34,070 nt of DNA from GCA-2718845 sp913041905 (lineage in GTDB: Bacteria > Pseudomonadota > Gammaproteobacteria > GCA-002705445 > GCA-002716945), in contig CAJWJQ010000008.1 of NCBI GenBank assembly GCA_913041905.1, forward strand, positions 1 to 34,070, read 5' to 3'. The number at the start of each line of letters is the position of its first letter. The first letter of the stretch is position 1. Made by a program: the position numbers and the translations under genes. This document shows positions 15,098-24,621 of this stretch, in pieces. The notes under the pieces were generated by a model that worked only from the letters and a program-made list of their open reading frames with translations, was not told the origin of the DNA and did not search any database.

Positions 15098-15711
15098 TAA
15101 TGTAAACCTTCTATATATTCTGAGACCGCTTTCATTTCATCCTCAGACATTCTATATACAATGTTTCTCATCATTTTATTTGGATCATTTGATCTTTTCT
15201 TGCTTTGAAAATTTTTCAGTTGAGTGTATATATAAGTTGAGTGTTGTCCAGAAAGAGAAGGTATAGCAGCAGGTAAATTACCTTGTCCATTAGGGCCATG
15301 ACATGATATACATGCTTGTATTTTATACTCTAGATTACCACCTCTATAAATACTTTGACCAAGTGTCACATATTTGTCATCCGTTACTCCTATAGAATTA
15401 TCTAAAGATGCATAGTATGCAGATAAATCTTCAATATCAGTATTAGATAATGTTAGTGCTATACCATGCATTACAGCATTATTTCTTTTACCATTAGTTC
15501 CTTTTTGGAATTCATATAATTGAGATGCAATATAAGATGCGTGTTGCCCAGCTAATTTAGGCCAAGCTGCATTAACGCTTACGCCAGCATCACCATGACA
15601 TGTAATACAGGCCGCGCTTTTTTCTTTACCTTTTTCGACATTGCCTGCTGAAATATTCAGAGAAAAGACTGAAAGAAGTATAAAGTTGATGAAATAGAGT
15701 AATTTATTCAT
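15097..15711 (-). CDS. Dihaem cytochrome c4
   Basis: A 204-residue periplasmic electron carrier made of two similar class I cytochrome domains. The haem motifs are CITCHG in the first domain and CISCHGPNGQG in the second; each half repeats the WPKLAGQHASYIASQL or IPSLSGQHSTYIYTQL pattern, and methionine ligands are available in each half (AVMHGIA and KMMRNIV). The first about 22 residues form a signal peptide. I chose ATG 15711 because the longer reading begins with TTG three codons upstream and because GAG lies six bases before this ATG. In related bacteria, c4 passes electrons from the bc1 complex to cbb3-type oxidases. It is co-directional with polA, 57 bases upstream. Confidence 0.9.
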   Translation of the reverse strand: MNKLLYFINFILLSVFSLNISAGNVEKGKEKSAACITCHGDAGVSVNAAWPKLAGQHASYIASQLYEFQKGTNGKRNNAVMHGIALTLSNTDIEDLSAYYASLDNSIGVTDDKYVTLGQSIYRGGNLEYKIQACISCHGPNGQGNLPAAIPSLSGQHSTYIYTQLKNFQSKKRSNDPNKMMRNIVYRMSEDEMKAVSEYIEGLH

Positions 15712-15768
15712 ATATCTCAATCAGATATTATATAGGAACAAAACTATTCTTCAAATAATCAATAAAAT

Positions 15769-18447
15769 TTAATGGGTTTTATCCCAATTATCACCCGTTC
15801 CTATGTCAACTATTAAGGGTACGTTTAAGGTGTAGCAATTAGACATTAGCTCGTTAATTTTAGCTATAGCATTATCAAGAAAATCATTTTCTACCTCAAA
15901 AACAAGTTCGTCATGTACCTGCATTAACATTTTTATTTTTCCATCAGATTTATTCATCCACTCATCTATATGTATCATTGCAATCTTCAATATGTCAGCA
16001 GCAGTCCCTTGAATAGGAGCATTTATTGCTGTTCTTTCTGATGCGCTACGTATTTGGAAATTATTATGAGTTATATTTGGTAAATAAATTCTTCTGCCTA
16101 AGATTGTAGACACATACCCATTTTTTTTTGCCTCAGCTTTTATATTATCCATAAACTTTTTAACACCTTTATAACGTAAAAAATATTTTTCAATATATTC
16201 TTTTGCGGAGTTATTATCTATTTTTAGCTGCCTGCTTAACCCATATGAAGATATCCCATAAATTAACCCAAAATTAATTGTTTTAGCAGCTCTTCTTTGA
16301 TCTTTTGTTGGTTCTTTATCTAATGAAAATACCTCTTTTGCAGTTTCTGAATGTATATCTTCAGATTTTAAAAAACTTTCTATTAAAGACTTATCTTTAG
16401 ATAAATGAGCCATTACTCTAAGTTCAATTTGAGAATAATCAGCTGATAAAATTTTATGATTTTTACTAGCCACAAAAGTCTTTCTTATGTTTCTTCCATC
16501 TTCAGTTCTAATTGGTATATTTTGCAAGTTAGGGTTTGAAGATGATAGTCTTCCAGTTATTGCAACTGTTTGATTATAAGAAGTATGTAATTTTTTAGTG
16601 AATTGATTAACTTGTTCACCCAGTCTATCAGTATAGGTATTTTTGAGCTTTGTGAGGTTTCTAAAATCCAAAACTAGTTTTGGTAATTCATTAAGATTTG
16701 ATAATTCTAACATTACATCTTCGTTTGTTGATGGTTGCCCTTTTGGTGTTTTTTTAATTATTGGTAATTTTAAAACGTCATAAAAGATTTCTTGTAATTG
16801 TTTAGGAGAACTTATATTAAATTCTTTGCCAGCTAATTTATAAATATTTTTTTCTATAGCTTTAATTCTTTCACCTAAAGACTTGCTTTGTTGAGACAAA
16901 CTTTTTTCATTAATATTAACTCCATTTAATTCTATTTTAGATAATATCTTAACAAGCGGTAATTCAATTTTTTCATATAAGTTAAGCTGTTCTTTATTTG
17001 AAGATAATTTTTCATATAAAAAATTATATAATCTCAATGTAATGTCTGCATCTTCACAAGCATAATTAGTTACCTTATCTGCATCAATTTCTGAAAATAA
17101 TTTTTGCTTAGCTCCTGAACCAGCTAATTCCTCATATTTAATAGTTGTATAATTTAGATATTTTTCTGACAAAGTATTTAAATCATGTTTGCCGGTTGAA
17201 TTGTAAACGTATGACATAACCATTGTGTCATGAATTTTACAATTAAACTTAATGCTGTATTTTTCTAATACATTCATATCATATTTAATATTTTGACCAA
17301 TTATAGTAAATTTTGATTCTGCCATAACTTCTTTTAGAAATTCCAATACTTTTTTCTCGCTAATATCAATATTTTTATCATGGTGATTGATAGGAATATA
17401 ATATGCCTCATGAGGTTTAATAGAAAAAGACACACCAACTAGTTTGGCCTCCATTGAATCCAGCGAAGTTGTTTCGGTATCAAATGCAAAAAAACTTTTC
17501 TTATTAAGTTTTGTGCGCAAACCCTCTAATTCTTTGTTTGTATAAATATTTTTATAATTCGCTTTGTTATTATAATTTTTTCTTATTATTTTTAGATCAA
17601 GGCTTTCTGCGATAGTTTTTAAATCATATTTGGTTGTAATATCCGATAATGCTTTTTGATTTCTATTGGTTATTAGGTAATCTTTTTCGTTAGCCTTTAT
17701 ATTTAAATTTGTTTTTAATTTTATTAATTTCTTTGTAATTTCTATTGTGTCTATTGAATTCATTAAATTTTCTTTGATTTTCCCTTTGAGTTTATCGATA
17801 TTTTGAAAAATACCTTCTAATGTTTCAAAGTCATTTAATAATTTTATAGCAGTTTTTGGACCAATATTTTCTACGCCAGGTATATTATCTGAGGTATCAC
17901 CTACCAAAACTAAATAATCAAACATCTGTTTCGGGTAAACTCCAAATTTTTTATATACCCCATCAATATCTAAGACTTTATCATCCATTGAATTTATAAG
18001 TGTGACATTTTTATTAACTAATTGTGCTAAATCTTTATCTCCAGATGAAATTATTACTTCCACGTTTTTTTGTTTGTTATGTGCTAGCGTAGCTATGACA
18101 TCATCAGCCTCAACATCTGGAATTTGAAGTATTTTAATCCCTAAACTTCTTATAAAATCCATAATGGGTTGTACCTGTTCTGATAACTCAACTGGCATAG
18201 GTTTTCTATTGCTTTTATAGCTCTTATATAGGGTGTGTCTAAAATTTTTACCCTTGGCATCAAAGACCATACATAGATGTTGGGGGTTATATGTTTTCAA
18301 AAGCTTCAATAACATATTGGTCACACCAAAAATTGCGCCAGTATTTTGACCTTTAGAGTTCTTTAGATGTGGTAGTGCATAATATGCTCTGTATAAATAT
18401 GAGGAACCATCCACAATAATAAAATTTTTTTTACTTTTATCAACCAA
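15769..18447 (-). CDS. polA: DNA polymerase I
   Basis: An 892-residue, full three-domain polymerase. The 5' nuclease domain (to about 290) has VDGSSYLYRAYYAL, VEADD, SSGDKDLAQLV and GDTSDNIPGVENIGPKTA. The 3'-5' proofreading domain keeps its catalytic acids (FAFDTETTSLD). The polymerase part has LSSSNPNLQNIPIRTEDGR, DYSQIELRVMAH, RRAAKTINFGLIYG and QVHDELVFEV. The only workable start is TTG, because a stop codon lies three codons upstream and no Met is available before the first conserved strand. thrB is divergent, 63 bases away, an arrangement also known from Pseudomonas. Confidence 0.96.
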   Translation of the reverse strand: MVDKSKKNFIIVDGSSYLYRAYYALPHLKNSKGQNTGAIFGVTNMLLKLLKTYNPQHLCMVFDAKGKNFRHTLYKSYKSNRKPMPVELSEQVQPIMDFIRSLGIKILQIPDVEADDVIATLAHNKQKNVEVIISSGDKDLAQLVNKNVTLINSMDDKVLDIDGVYKKFGVYPKQMFDYLVLVGDTSDNIPGVENIGPKTAIKLLNDFETLEGIFQNIDKLKGKIKENLMNSIDTIEITKKLIKLKTNLNIKANEKDYLITNRNQKALSDITTKYDLKTIAESLDLKIIRKNYNNKANYKNIYTNKELEGLRTKLNKKSFFAFDTETTSLDSMEAKLVGVSFSIKPHEAYYIPINHHDKNIDISEKKVLEFLKEVMAESKFTIIGQNIKYDMNVLEKYSIKFNCKIHDTMVMSYVYNSTGKHDLNTLSEKYLNYTTIKYEELAGSGAKQKLFSEIDADKVTNYACEDADITLRLYNFLYEKLSSNKEQLNLYEKIELPLVKILSKIELNGVNINEKSLSQQSKSLGERIKAIEKNIYKLAGKEFNISSPKQLQEIFYDVLKLPIIKKTPKGQPSTNEDVMLELSNLNELPKLVLDFRNLTKLKNTYTDRLGEQVNQFTKKLHTSYNQTVAITGRLSSSNPNLQNIPIRTEDGRNIRKTFVASKNHKILSADYSQIELRVMAHLSKDKSLIESFLKSEDIHSETAKEVFSLDKEPTKDQRRAAKTINFGLIYGISSYGLSRQLKIDNNSAKEYIEKYFLRYKGVKKFMDNIKAEAKKNGYVSTILGRRIYLPNITHNNFQIRSASERTAINAPIQGTAADILKIAMIHIDEWMNKSDGKIKMLMQVHDELVFEVENDFLDNAIAKINELMSNCYTLNVPLIVDIGTGDNWDKTH

Positions 18448-18510
18448 AATAGTTTAACCTATGATATGTTTACTCATTCAAAGTTATAACTTAAATAATT
18501 TAAAATATCT

Positions 18511-19452
18511 ATGTCTGTATATACTAAAATAAGCGAAGAAGGGATTATTAGCCACCTTAAAAAATATGTAATTGGCGACCTTGTTAGCCTGTCTGGTATT
18601 GCTGATGGCATAGAAAATACAAACTACGCTCTAACCACAACTCATGGCAGCTATATTTTTACAATTTTTGAAAATATAGACAAAAATGAAATAAAACAAT
18701 ATTTATTACTCATGAATCATCTGCATGAACAAGGACTTATGTGCCCAAAAGTAGAAAAAACGAATGATAAAAAATTATTTGAAATTATAAGCAACAAACC
18801 TTCCGCTATTATTCAAAAGTTAGAGGGTAAATCACTTAATCAAACCAACATACATAACTGTGAACTCGTTGGCAATTTACTTGGTGAGTTTCATAATTAC
18901 AGTGATAAATTTACAACAAGAATTAATAATACTAGAAATTTAGAATGGCGAGAAAAATCAAATAAAAAATTATTAAATTCTATTTCTAAATATGAGTCTG
19001 ATTTAATTACAAGCGCCATATCTATTCAAACAGAGTTTGAAGAACAAAAATTTCCCAAAGGAATTATACACGCAGATTTATTTAGAGATAATGTTTTATT
19101 CGATAAAGGAAAAATTTCTGGCATGATTGATTTTTATTATTCGTGTTATGATTTTTTACTTTATGATTTAGCTGTAACTGCTAATGATTGGTGTTGTAAT
19201 TCTAACGGAGAGCTAGTTCAAGAGAAAGCAAACGCCCTTACCAAATCTTATAATTTAAAAAGAAAAATTACAGAGGATGAGCAAGTTTTCTGGGGTCATG
19301 CTTTAGTATCTGCTGCATTAAGGTTTTACTTGTCAAGATTATTAGATTTACATTTTCCTAAAATTGGTGAAATGACACACATAAAAGATCCTAAAGTTTT
19401 TGAGAATATTTTGATAGATCGTATTAATCATAAAGACAAGTTTAAACTATGA
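18511..19452 (+). CDS. thrB: Homoserine kinase, kinase-fold (APH-like) type
   Basis: A 313-residue enzyme expected to phosphorylate homoserine in threonine synthesis. It belongs to the aminoglycoside-phosphotransferase-like fold used by Pseudomonas-type ThrB, not the GHMP fold of E. coli. Seen motifs are MSVYTKISEEGIISHLKKY at the start, GIENTNYALTT, the catalytic loop IIHADLFRDNVLF (about residue 190) and the metal-binding IDFYYSC. Start and length match the family. The TGA overlaps the dctQ ATG (ATGA), tying threonine synthesis to a TRAP permease in one transcript. No Shine-Dalgarno sequence is obvious. Confidence 0.9.
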   Translation: MSVYTKISEEGIISHLKKYVIGDLVSLSGIADGIENTNYALTTTHGSYIFTIFENIDKNEIKQYLLLMNHLHEQGLMCPKVEKTNDKKLFEIISNKPSAIIQKLEGKSLNQTNIHNCELVGNLLGEFHNYSDKFTTRINNTRNLEWREKSNKKLLNSISKYESDLITSAISIQTEFEEQKFPKGIIHADLFRDNVLFDKGKISGMIDFYYSCYDFLLYDLAVTANDWCCNSNGELVQEKANALTKSYNLKRKITEDEQVFWGHALVSAALRFYLSRLLDLHFPKIGEMTHIKDPKVFENILIDRINHKDKFKL

Positions 19453-19949
19453 ATAATTTCCAATTATTAATTGAACAAATTATGAATATAATTAGCAAAT
19501 TACTTGTATATATTTTACTTTCAATGATTGGGCTAGTTATTTTGACAATTTTTTTAAGATATTTTTTCTCAATTGGCAGTATTTCTATACAAGAATTAAT
19601 TATGTATTTTCATGCTTCGATTTTTATGTTAGGTATCAGTTATACTTACAAAGAAAATTCACACGTAAAAATAGATATCTTCTATAATAAATTATCTGAA
19701 AAAAATAAAACAATACTTTCATTAATAGGTGGTATTTTACTTATTATCCCTTTTGGTATTTTCATAATATTCATTAGTTTTGATATGGTCAGTAGTTCTT
19801 GGAGTATTTTTGAAGGCTCTAGTGAGGCAGGAGGTCTAGATTTAGTTTTTATTCTTAAGTCATTAATACCATTATCTGGGTTTCTTATTTTACTTCAGGC
19901 ATTATCTGAATTATTTAAAAATTTACAGATTTTAAAAAATGAATATTGA
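19449..19949 (+). CDS. dctQ: TRAP transporter small permease (DctQ)
   Basis: A 166-residue membrane protein with four hydrophobic helices (about residues 15-37, 48-65, 88-110 and 130-152). Family features are ELIMYFHASIFMLGISYTYKENSHVKIDIFY. It forms the membrane complex with DctM at 19939-21330 and receives ligand from a periplasmic DctP. The ATG overlaps the thrB stop by four bases and its own end overlaps dctM by 11 bases, so the three are one operon. Confidence 0.88.
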   Translation: MNNFQLLIEQIMNIISKLLVYILLSMIGLVILTIFLRYFFSIGSISIQELIMYFHASIFMLGISYTYKENSHVKIDIFYNKLSEKNKTILSLIGGILLIIPFGIFIIFISFDMVSSSWSIFEGSSEAGGLDLVFILKSLIPLSGFLILLQALSELFKNLQILKNEY

Positions 19950-21330
19950 AATTTTTGCAATAATATATATTTTATTTACTTTTCTTTTTTTACTGACAGG
20001 TTTACCGGTTGGGTTTGTTCTATCTGGTATAGCATTAATATTTTCTAGCATGGGAATGTTATTTGGTTTTTTTGATTATACTTATCTGATAGCAATTCCA
20101 AATAGAATATTTGGTATTATGACTAATCAAAACCTATTAGCTGTTCCATTATTTATTTTCATGGGGTTAATTTTAGAAAAAACTAAAATAGCAGAAAATT
20201 TACTAGTTTCTATGAATGATATCTACAAAAATTCTAATGGTGGGTTTGCTATTTCTGTTATTATTGTTGGAACACTGATGGGGGCTAGCACTGGCATTGT
20301 TGGGGCTAGTGTTGTAACTTTAGGTCTTTTATCACTTCCTGTAATGATTAAACATAATTATCCTAATAGTCTGGCTTGTGGGGTTATATGCGCGTCTGGA
20401 ACTTTGGGTCAAATTATTCCGCCTTCATTAGTTTTAATTTTATTAGCGGACGTTCTTTCATCCGCTTATCAACAAGCACAATTAAATATGGGAATATTTT
20501 CACCAGAAACTGTAACAATAGCAGATCTTTTTGCAGGCGCAATTTTACCTGGTATTGCATTACCTATTTTTTATATTTTGTATATAAAATCAATTAATAT
20601 AAAAAAAATTGATACTATAAATAATATAAAAAAAATTGATACTATAAATACTCAGTCTGATGAGATTAAAGAAATAAATTTTTTAAAATCATTTTTCCCT
20701 CCAATCTTATTAATTATTGTAGTATTGGGTTCAATAATTTTTGGAATAGCTACACCATCAGAAGCAGCTGCGTTAGGTGTGCTAGGCGCTGTCTTTATTT
20801 CTACTACACAAAAAAGAATAACTTTTAATATTATTGACGTTTGCTCCAAAGAAACTATCAAACTTACGAGTATGGTTTTTATGATACTGATCGGAGCTAC
20901 ATTTTTTTCACTAGTATTTAGGGGGTTAGAAGGTGAAGTATTAATACACAGTTTTCTTGGTAATAATATAGAAGATAAACATATGACTCTTGGTTTAGTT
21001 TTATTGATGATGTTTTTTCTTGGTTTTATTCTAGACTTTATTGAGATTATTTTTATAATAATTCCTCTATTCGGTCCTGTTTTATTTACCTTAGGATTTG
21101 ATCCTATATGGGTGGGTATTTTAATTGCTATGGTCTTACAAACATCTTTTCTAACACCACCTTTTGGTTTTTCATTGTTTTATTTAAGAGGGGTTGCTCC
21201 AAAAAATATAAATACAATAGAAATATACAAAGGTGTATACCCTTTTATAATAATTCAAGTATTAGTGATTGGAATTATTTTTTTATTCCCCAGTATTGCA
21301 ACTTTTTTACCGAATCTGATATCTAATTAA
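19939..21330 (+). CDS. dctM: TRAP transporter large permease (DctM)
   Basis: A 463-residue protein with about a dozen membrane segments. It is the sodium-coupled transport subunit of a TRAP uptake system. Conserved parts are TGLPVGFVLSGIALIF, NQNLLAVPLFIFMG, GTLMGASTGIVGASVVTLGLLSLPVMI, GTLGQIIPPSLVLILLAD and the C-terminal TPPFGFSLFYLRGVAP. A central cytoplasmic loop contains a 9-residue tandem duplication (NIKKIDTIN twice) from a 27-bp DNA repeat, which explains part of its extra length. The gene ends three bases from the convergent dctP stop. Confidence 0.93.
   Translation: MNIEIFAIIYILFTFLFLLTGLPVGFVLSGIALIFSSMGMLFGFFDYTYLIAIPNRIFGIMTNQNLLAVPLFIFMGLILEKTKIAENLLVSMNDIYKNSNGGFAISVIIVGTLMGASTGIVGASVVTLGLLSLPVMIKHNYPNSLACGVICASGTLGQIIPPSLVLILLADVLSSAYQQAQLNMGIFSPETVTIADLFAGAILPGIALPIFYILYIKSINIKKIDTINNIKKIDTINTQSDEIKEINFLKSFFPPILLIIVVLGSIIFGIATPSEAAALGVLGAVFISTTQKRITFNIIDVCSKETIKLTSMVFMILIGATFFSLVFRGLEGEVLIHSFLGNNIEDKHMTLGLVLLMMFFLGFILDFIEIIFIIIPLFGPVLFTLGFDPIWVGILIAMVLQTSFLTPPFGFSLFYLRGVAPKNINTIEIYKGVYPFIIIQVLVIGIIFLFPSIATFLPNLISN
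20596..20649 (+). repeat. 27-bp tandem duplication inside dctM
   Basis: Two identical 27-base units (20596-20622 and 20623-20649) lie head to tail, in frame, and encode NIKKIDTIN twice in a predicted loop between membrane segments. Each contains a run of eight A. Exact identity suggests a recent slip. Confidence 0.85.
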
Positions 21331-21333
21331 AAA

Positions 21334-22407
21334 TTATCTTATATTTAAAAAAGATTTATCAGATATTTCTGTCCATGGGCTAACATTTTTTTGAAAATTA
21401 TTATATGAAACATAAATTTCTTTTGTAATAGAATCATGATTGCTGATTTCTTTCATAACTTGTTTTGATATATCTCTTAATTTATTCATTATTTCTCTCG
21501 GGAATTCTTTTATAACTATATTCTTTGATTTTAAATATTGTAACGCTAAATTATTTTTAGCTGTATAGTCAGAAAGCATATCAATGTTTATAGCTTTGCA
21601 TGCAGTATCTACGATAAATTGTAAATCTTGAGGCAAAATATTATAAGCTGTTTTATTAATTAAGCATTCAATAGTGGGGCCGGGCTCATGCCAGCCTGGA
21701 AAATAATAATATTTTGCAGCTTTATACAAACCAAATGCTCTATCATTATAAGGTCCAACCCATTCTGTGGCATCAATAGTTCCTGTTTGTAATGCGGTAA
21801 AAATTTCTGAACCAGCTAATGTTACAGGCACGCCTCCTGCTCTAGACAACACTTCTCCTCCAAGACCAGGTATTCTCATTTTTAAACCCTGTAAATCAGA
21901 AAGTGATTTTATTTCTTTGTTAAACCAACCGCCCATTTGAGCTCCTGTATTACCAGCTGGCCTAGGTATCAAATTAAACGTGCCATACAGTTTTTCCCAA
22001 AGTTTTAATCCTCCACCATAATAAAGCCATGCATTCATTTCTTGTGCATTCAACCCAAACGGAACTGATGAAAAAAATTGACAGCCTGGGTTTTTGCCTT
22101 TCCAATAATATGCTCCTGAATGACCTAATTCTGCGCCTCCTTTTGATACAAAATCAAAAACCTCCAGTGGAGGTATTAGTTCATTGGACCCAAAAACTTT
22201 AATCTTAATTCTATTGTTAGATAAAATATTAATTAAATTAGCAAGGTTTTCTGCGCCAACACCTAGGCCAGGGAAATTTTTAGGCCATGACGTAACCATT
22301 TTCCATTTAAATTGAGTTTTTTCTTCCGCATTAGATGATTTAATGTTTAATATCGATGCTAATGCAAAAGAACTTCCTAATGATTTTATAAAATTTCTTC
22401 TTTTCAT
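21334..22407 (-). CDS. dctP: TRAP transporter substrate-binding protein (DctP, TakP-like)
   Basis: A 357-residue periplasmic binding protein. The N-terminus MKRRNFIKSL contains a twin-arginine motif (RRNFIK), so export is probably by the Tat pathway; the signal ends near SSNA-EEK. The body contains FKWKMVTSWPKNFPGLG, LKMRIPGLGGEV (ligand-binding arginine), GSEIFTALQTGTIDATEWVGP and WHEPGPTIECLIN. These match the TakP group, whose studied members bind 2-oxo acids such as pyruvate or, in a Thermus relative, lactate. A 2-oxo or hydroxy acid is therefore the best guess, but not certain. It lies three bases downstream of uvrD and points towards the permease genes, three bases from dctM. The separation from dctQM in opposite orientation is unusual. 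Confidence 0.92.
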   Translation of the reverse strand: MKRRNFIKSLGSSFALASILNIKSSNAEEKTQFKWKMVTSWPKNFPGLGVGAENLANLINILSNNRIKIKVFGSNELIPPLEVFDFVSKGGAELGHSGAYYWKGKNPGCQFFSSVPFGLNAQEMNAWLYYGGGLKLWEKLYGTFNLIPRPAGNTGAQMGGWFNKEIKSLSDLQGLKMRIPGLGGEVLSRAGGVPVTLAGSEIFTALQTGTIDATEWVGPYNDRAFGLYKAAKYYYFPGWHEPGPTIECLINKTAYNILPQDLQFIVDTACKAINIDMLSDYTAKNNLALQYLKSKNIVIKEFPREIMNKLRDISKQVMKEISNHDSITKEIYVSYNNFQKNVSPWTEISDKSFLNIR

Positions 22408-22410
22408 ATA

Positions 22411-24621
22411 CTAATTTATAAATTCTAATTGAGCGTAAGATAAAACCAACCATTTTTTACCGTAACGTTCAAAATTAATATGTAATTTTAAATCTTCTTT
22501 TTCACCAGTATAGCTGAGTATTACTCCATGCCCAAATTTCATGTGATTAACTTTTTGCCCTGGTTTTATAAAAGGATAATTTTGTTCTTGTGAGAAATTA
22601 TCATTAAAATTATCTTGTGAATATACATCATCGTTATTAAATGATTTAGGATGAATTGATGGTTTTCTATAATTTGTAAATGCTTTGCTATTAACTTTGG
22701 TTTTTATGGTTTCTAATAAATGTTCTGGGATTTCTTCAATAAATCTCGAAGGCTCAGGTAAAACAGGTGTACCATGAGCATTTCTGTCTCTAGAATAAGT
22801 TAAGTATAATGTTTTCATCGCACGTGTTATTGCAACATAACAAAGCCTTCTCTCTTCTTCTAGAAAACCTGATTTAATATTACGATTCTCGTTAGGGAAA
22901 ATACCCTCTTCTAAAGCTGTGATAAAAACTATTGGAAATTCTAGACCTTTAGATGAGTGGATTGTCATAAGTTGGACAGGGTCTTCATGGGGTTTTGACT
23001 GATATTCACCTGCTTCAAGTGCGACATTATCAAGAAAATCTTCAACTATATTTTCACTATGAGTATTATAATTAGAAAATTCCTTAGCAGTAGAAATTAA
23101 TTCTTCTAGATTCTCCAGCCTAGACAATGATTCCTCTGTTTTTTTTGATTCATAGTATTTATTTAATTCTGACACTTCTATAATCTTTTGTATCAAATCT
23201 TTTAAATCTACATTATTTATTAATTCTTTTATTTGATTAATTATATCTATATATGATTTCAAAGAAGATTTAGCGCGAGAACTGTTGATTTCTATGTTTT
23301 CTAATTGGTTAATGCTTTCCCATAAAGATAGTGAGTGTAATTTAGCATAGTCTCTTATTATTTGTATTGTTTTATCTCCTATTCCTCTGGTTGGGTTATT
23401 TATAGTTCTTTCAAAAGAAATATCATCACTAACGTTAGTTGCTATTCTTAAATAAGCAATTACATCTTTAATTTCTGCTCTCTCAAAGAATCTAAAGCCC
23501 CCATAAATTTGATAAGGAATACTTCTTGAGTTAAGTGCTTTTTCAAGTTTTCTTGACAAAAAATTAGATCTATATAACAAAGCAATTTCAGATCTTTTAT
23601 ATCCATTGCTAACTAATTCTTCGATCTTATCAATTATAAAATCACGCTCCTCATATTCATTTATAGCTTCATATATATATACAGGATTACCTTTTGTGGC
23701 ATCTGTCCATAGGTTCTTGCCCATTCTTGAAGTATTTTTTTCTATCAAACTATTGGCTACAGATAAAATTTCATTAGTTGAGCGATAGTTTTGTTCTAAC
23801 TTAAAAATTTCAACATTTTTAAATGTATCAGCAAAATCCTTAATATTTTTACTTCTAGCTCCTCTCCAACCATAAATAGACTGATCATCATCCCCAACTA
23901 CATATAATGAACCGGAATTACCATTTATCAATTTTAATAAATTAAATTGTAATGCATTTGTATCTTGAAACTCATCAACCATAATATTTTTAAATCTATT
24001 GGAATAATAATTTAATATGTGATTATTTTTTTTAAACATTTCATATGTTAAAAGTATTAAATCTGCAAAATCCACTGAATTTATCTGTCTGCACACTGAA
24101 TCATATTGTTTGAATATATTAATATACGTTTCATCATCATGTACGCTTGTGTCATATCTTCTTCCTTTATCTTTCTGAGTATTTATAAATGACTGAAGTG
24201 ATTTTGGGTCATAAAAATTTTCATCTAGATTCTGAGATTTAATTATACGTTTAATCATTCTTAATTGATCTTGAGAATCCAAAATATTGAAGTGATCCTT
24301 AATTCCTGCTTCTTTCCAATGTATCTTCAATATTCTTCGACAAATGCCATGAAAGGTTCCAAACCATAAGCCTTGTGATGAAATTTTCAGAAGTTTTTCT
24401 AACCTCTGTTTCATTTCATTTGAGGCTTTATTTGTAAATGTTAAAGCAAGTATATTACTAGGTTTTACCCCAAATGAATCTATAAGCTTGGCAACTCTAT
24501 AAATTAAAACTCTTGTTTTGCCACTTCCAGCTCCAGCAAGTATAAGTTTATTTCCTAATGAACAGTTTACAGCTAATAATTGTTGTTCGTTAAGCCCACC
24601 GTAAATATCATTATTTGTCAT
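22411..24621 (-). CDS. uvrD: DNA helicase II (UvrD)
   Basis: A 736-residue superfamily 1A helicase that unwinds DNA 3'-5' in nucleotide excision and mismatch repair. The Q-motif is LNEQQLLAV, Walker A is AGAGSGKTR (29-37), the DEFQDTNALQ box is near 217, then GDDDQSIYGWRGA, LEQNYRST, VQLMTIHSSKGLEFP and LCYVAITRA. The C-terminal Tudor-like segment (PGQKVNHMKFGHGVILSY) that binds RNA polymerase in E. coli UvrD is present. The start overlaps the ubiB stop by 11 bases. The closest alternatives, Rep and PcrA, are less likely in this setting, though Rep cannot be formally excluded. Confidence 0.92.
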   Translation of the reverse strand: MTNNDIYGGLNEQQLLAVNCSLGNKLILAGAGSGKTRVLIYRVAKLIDSFGVKPSNILALTFTNKASNEMKQRLEKLLKISSQGLWFGTFHGICRRILKIHWKEAGIKDHFNILDSQDQLRMIKRIIKSQNLDENFYDPKSLQSFINTQKDKGRRYDTSVHDDETYINIFKQYDSVCRQINSVDFADLILLTYEMFKKNNHILNYYSNRFKNIMVDEFQDTNALQFNLLKLINGNSGSLYVVGDDDQSIYGWRGARSKNIKDFADTFKNVEIFKLEQNYRSTNEILSVANSLIEKNTSRMGKNLWTDATKGNPVYIYEAINEYEERDFIIDKIEELVSNGYKRSEIALLYRSNFLSRKLEKALNSRSIPYQIYGGFRFFERAEIKDVIAYLRIATNVSDDISFERTINNPTRGIGDKTIQIIRDYAKLHSLSLWESINQLENIEINSSRAKSSLKSYIDIINQIKELINNVDLKDLIQKIIEVSELNKYYESKKTEESLSRLENLEELISTAKEFSNYNTHSENIVEDFLDNVALEAGEYQSKPHEDPVQLMTIHSSKGLEFPIVFITALEEGIFPNENRNIKSGFLEEERRLCYVAITRAMKTLYLTYSRDRNAHGTPVLPEPSRFIEEIPEHLLETIKTKVNSKAFTNYRKPSIHPKSFNNDDVYSQDNFNDNFSQEQNYPFIKPGQKVNHMKFGHGVILSYTGEKEDLKLHINFERYGKKWLVLSYAQLEFIN

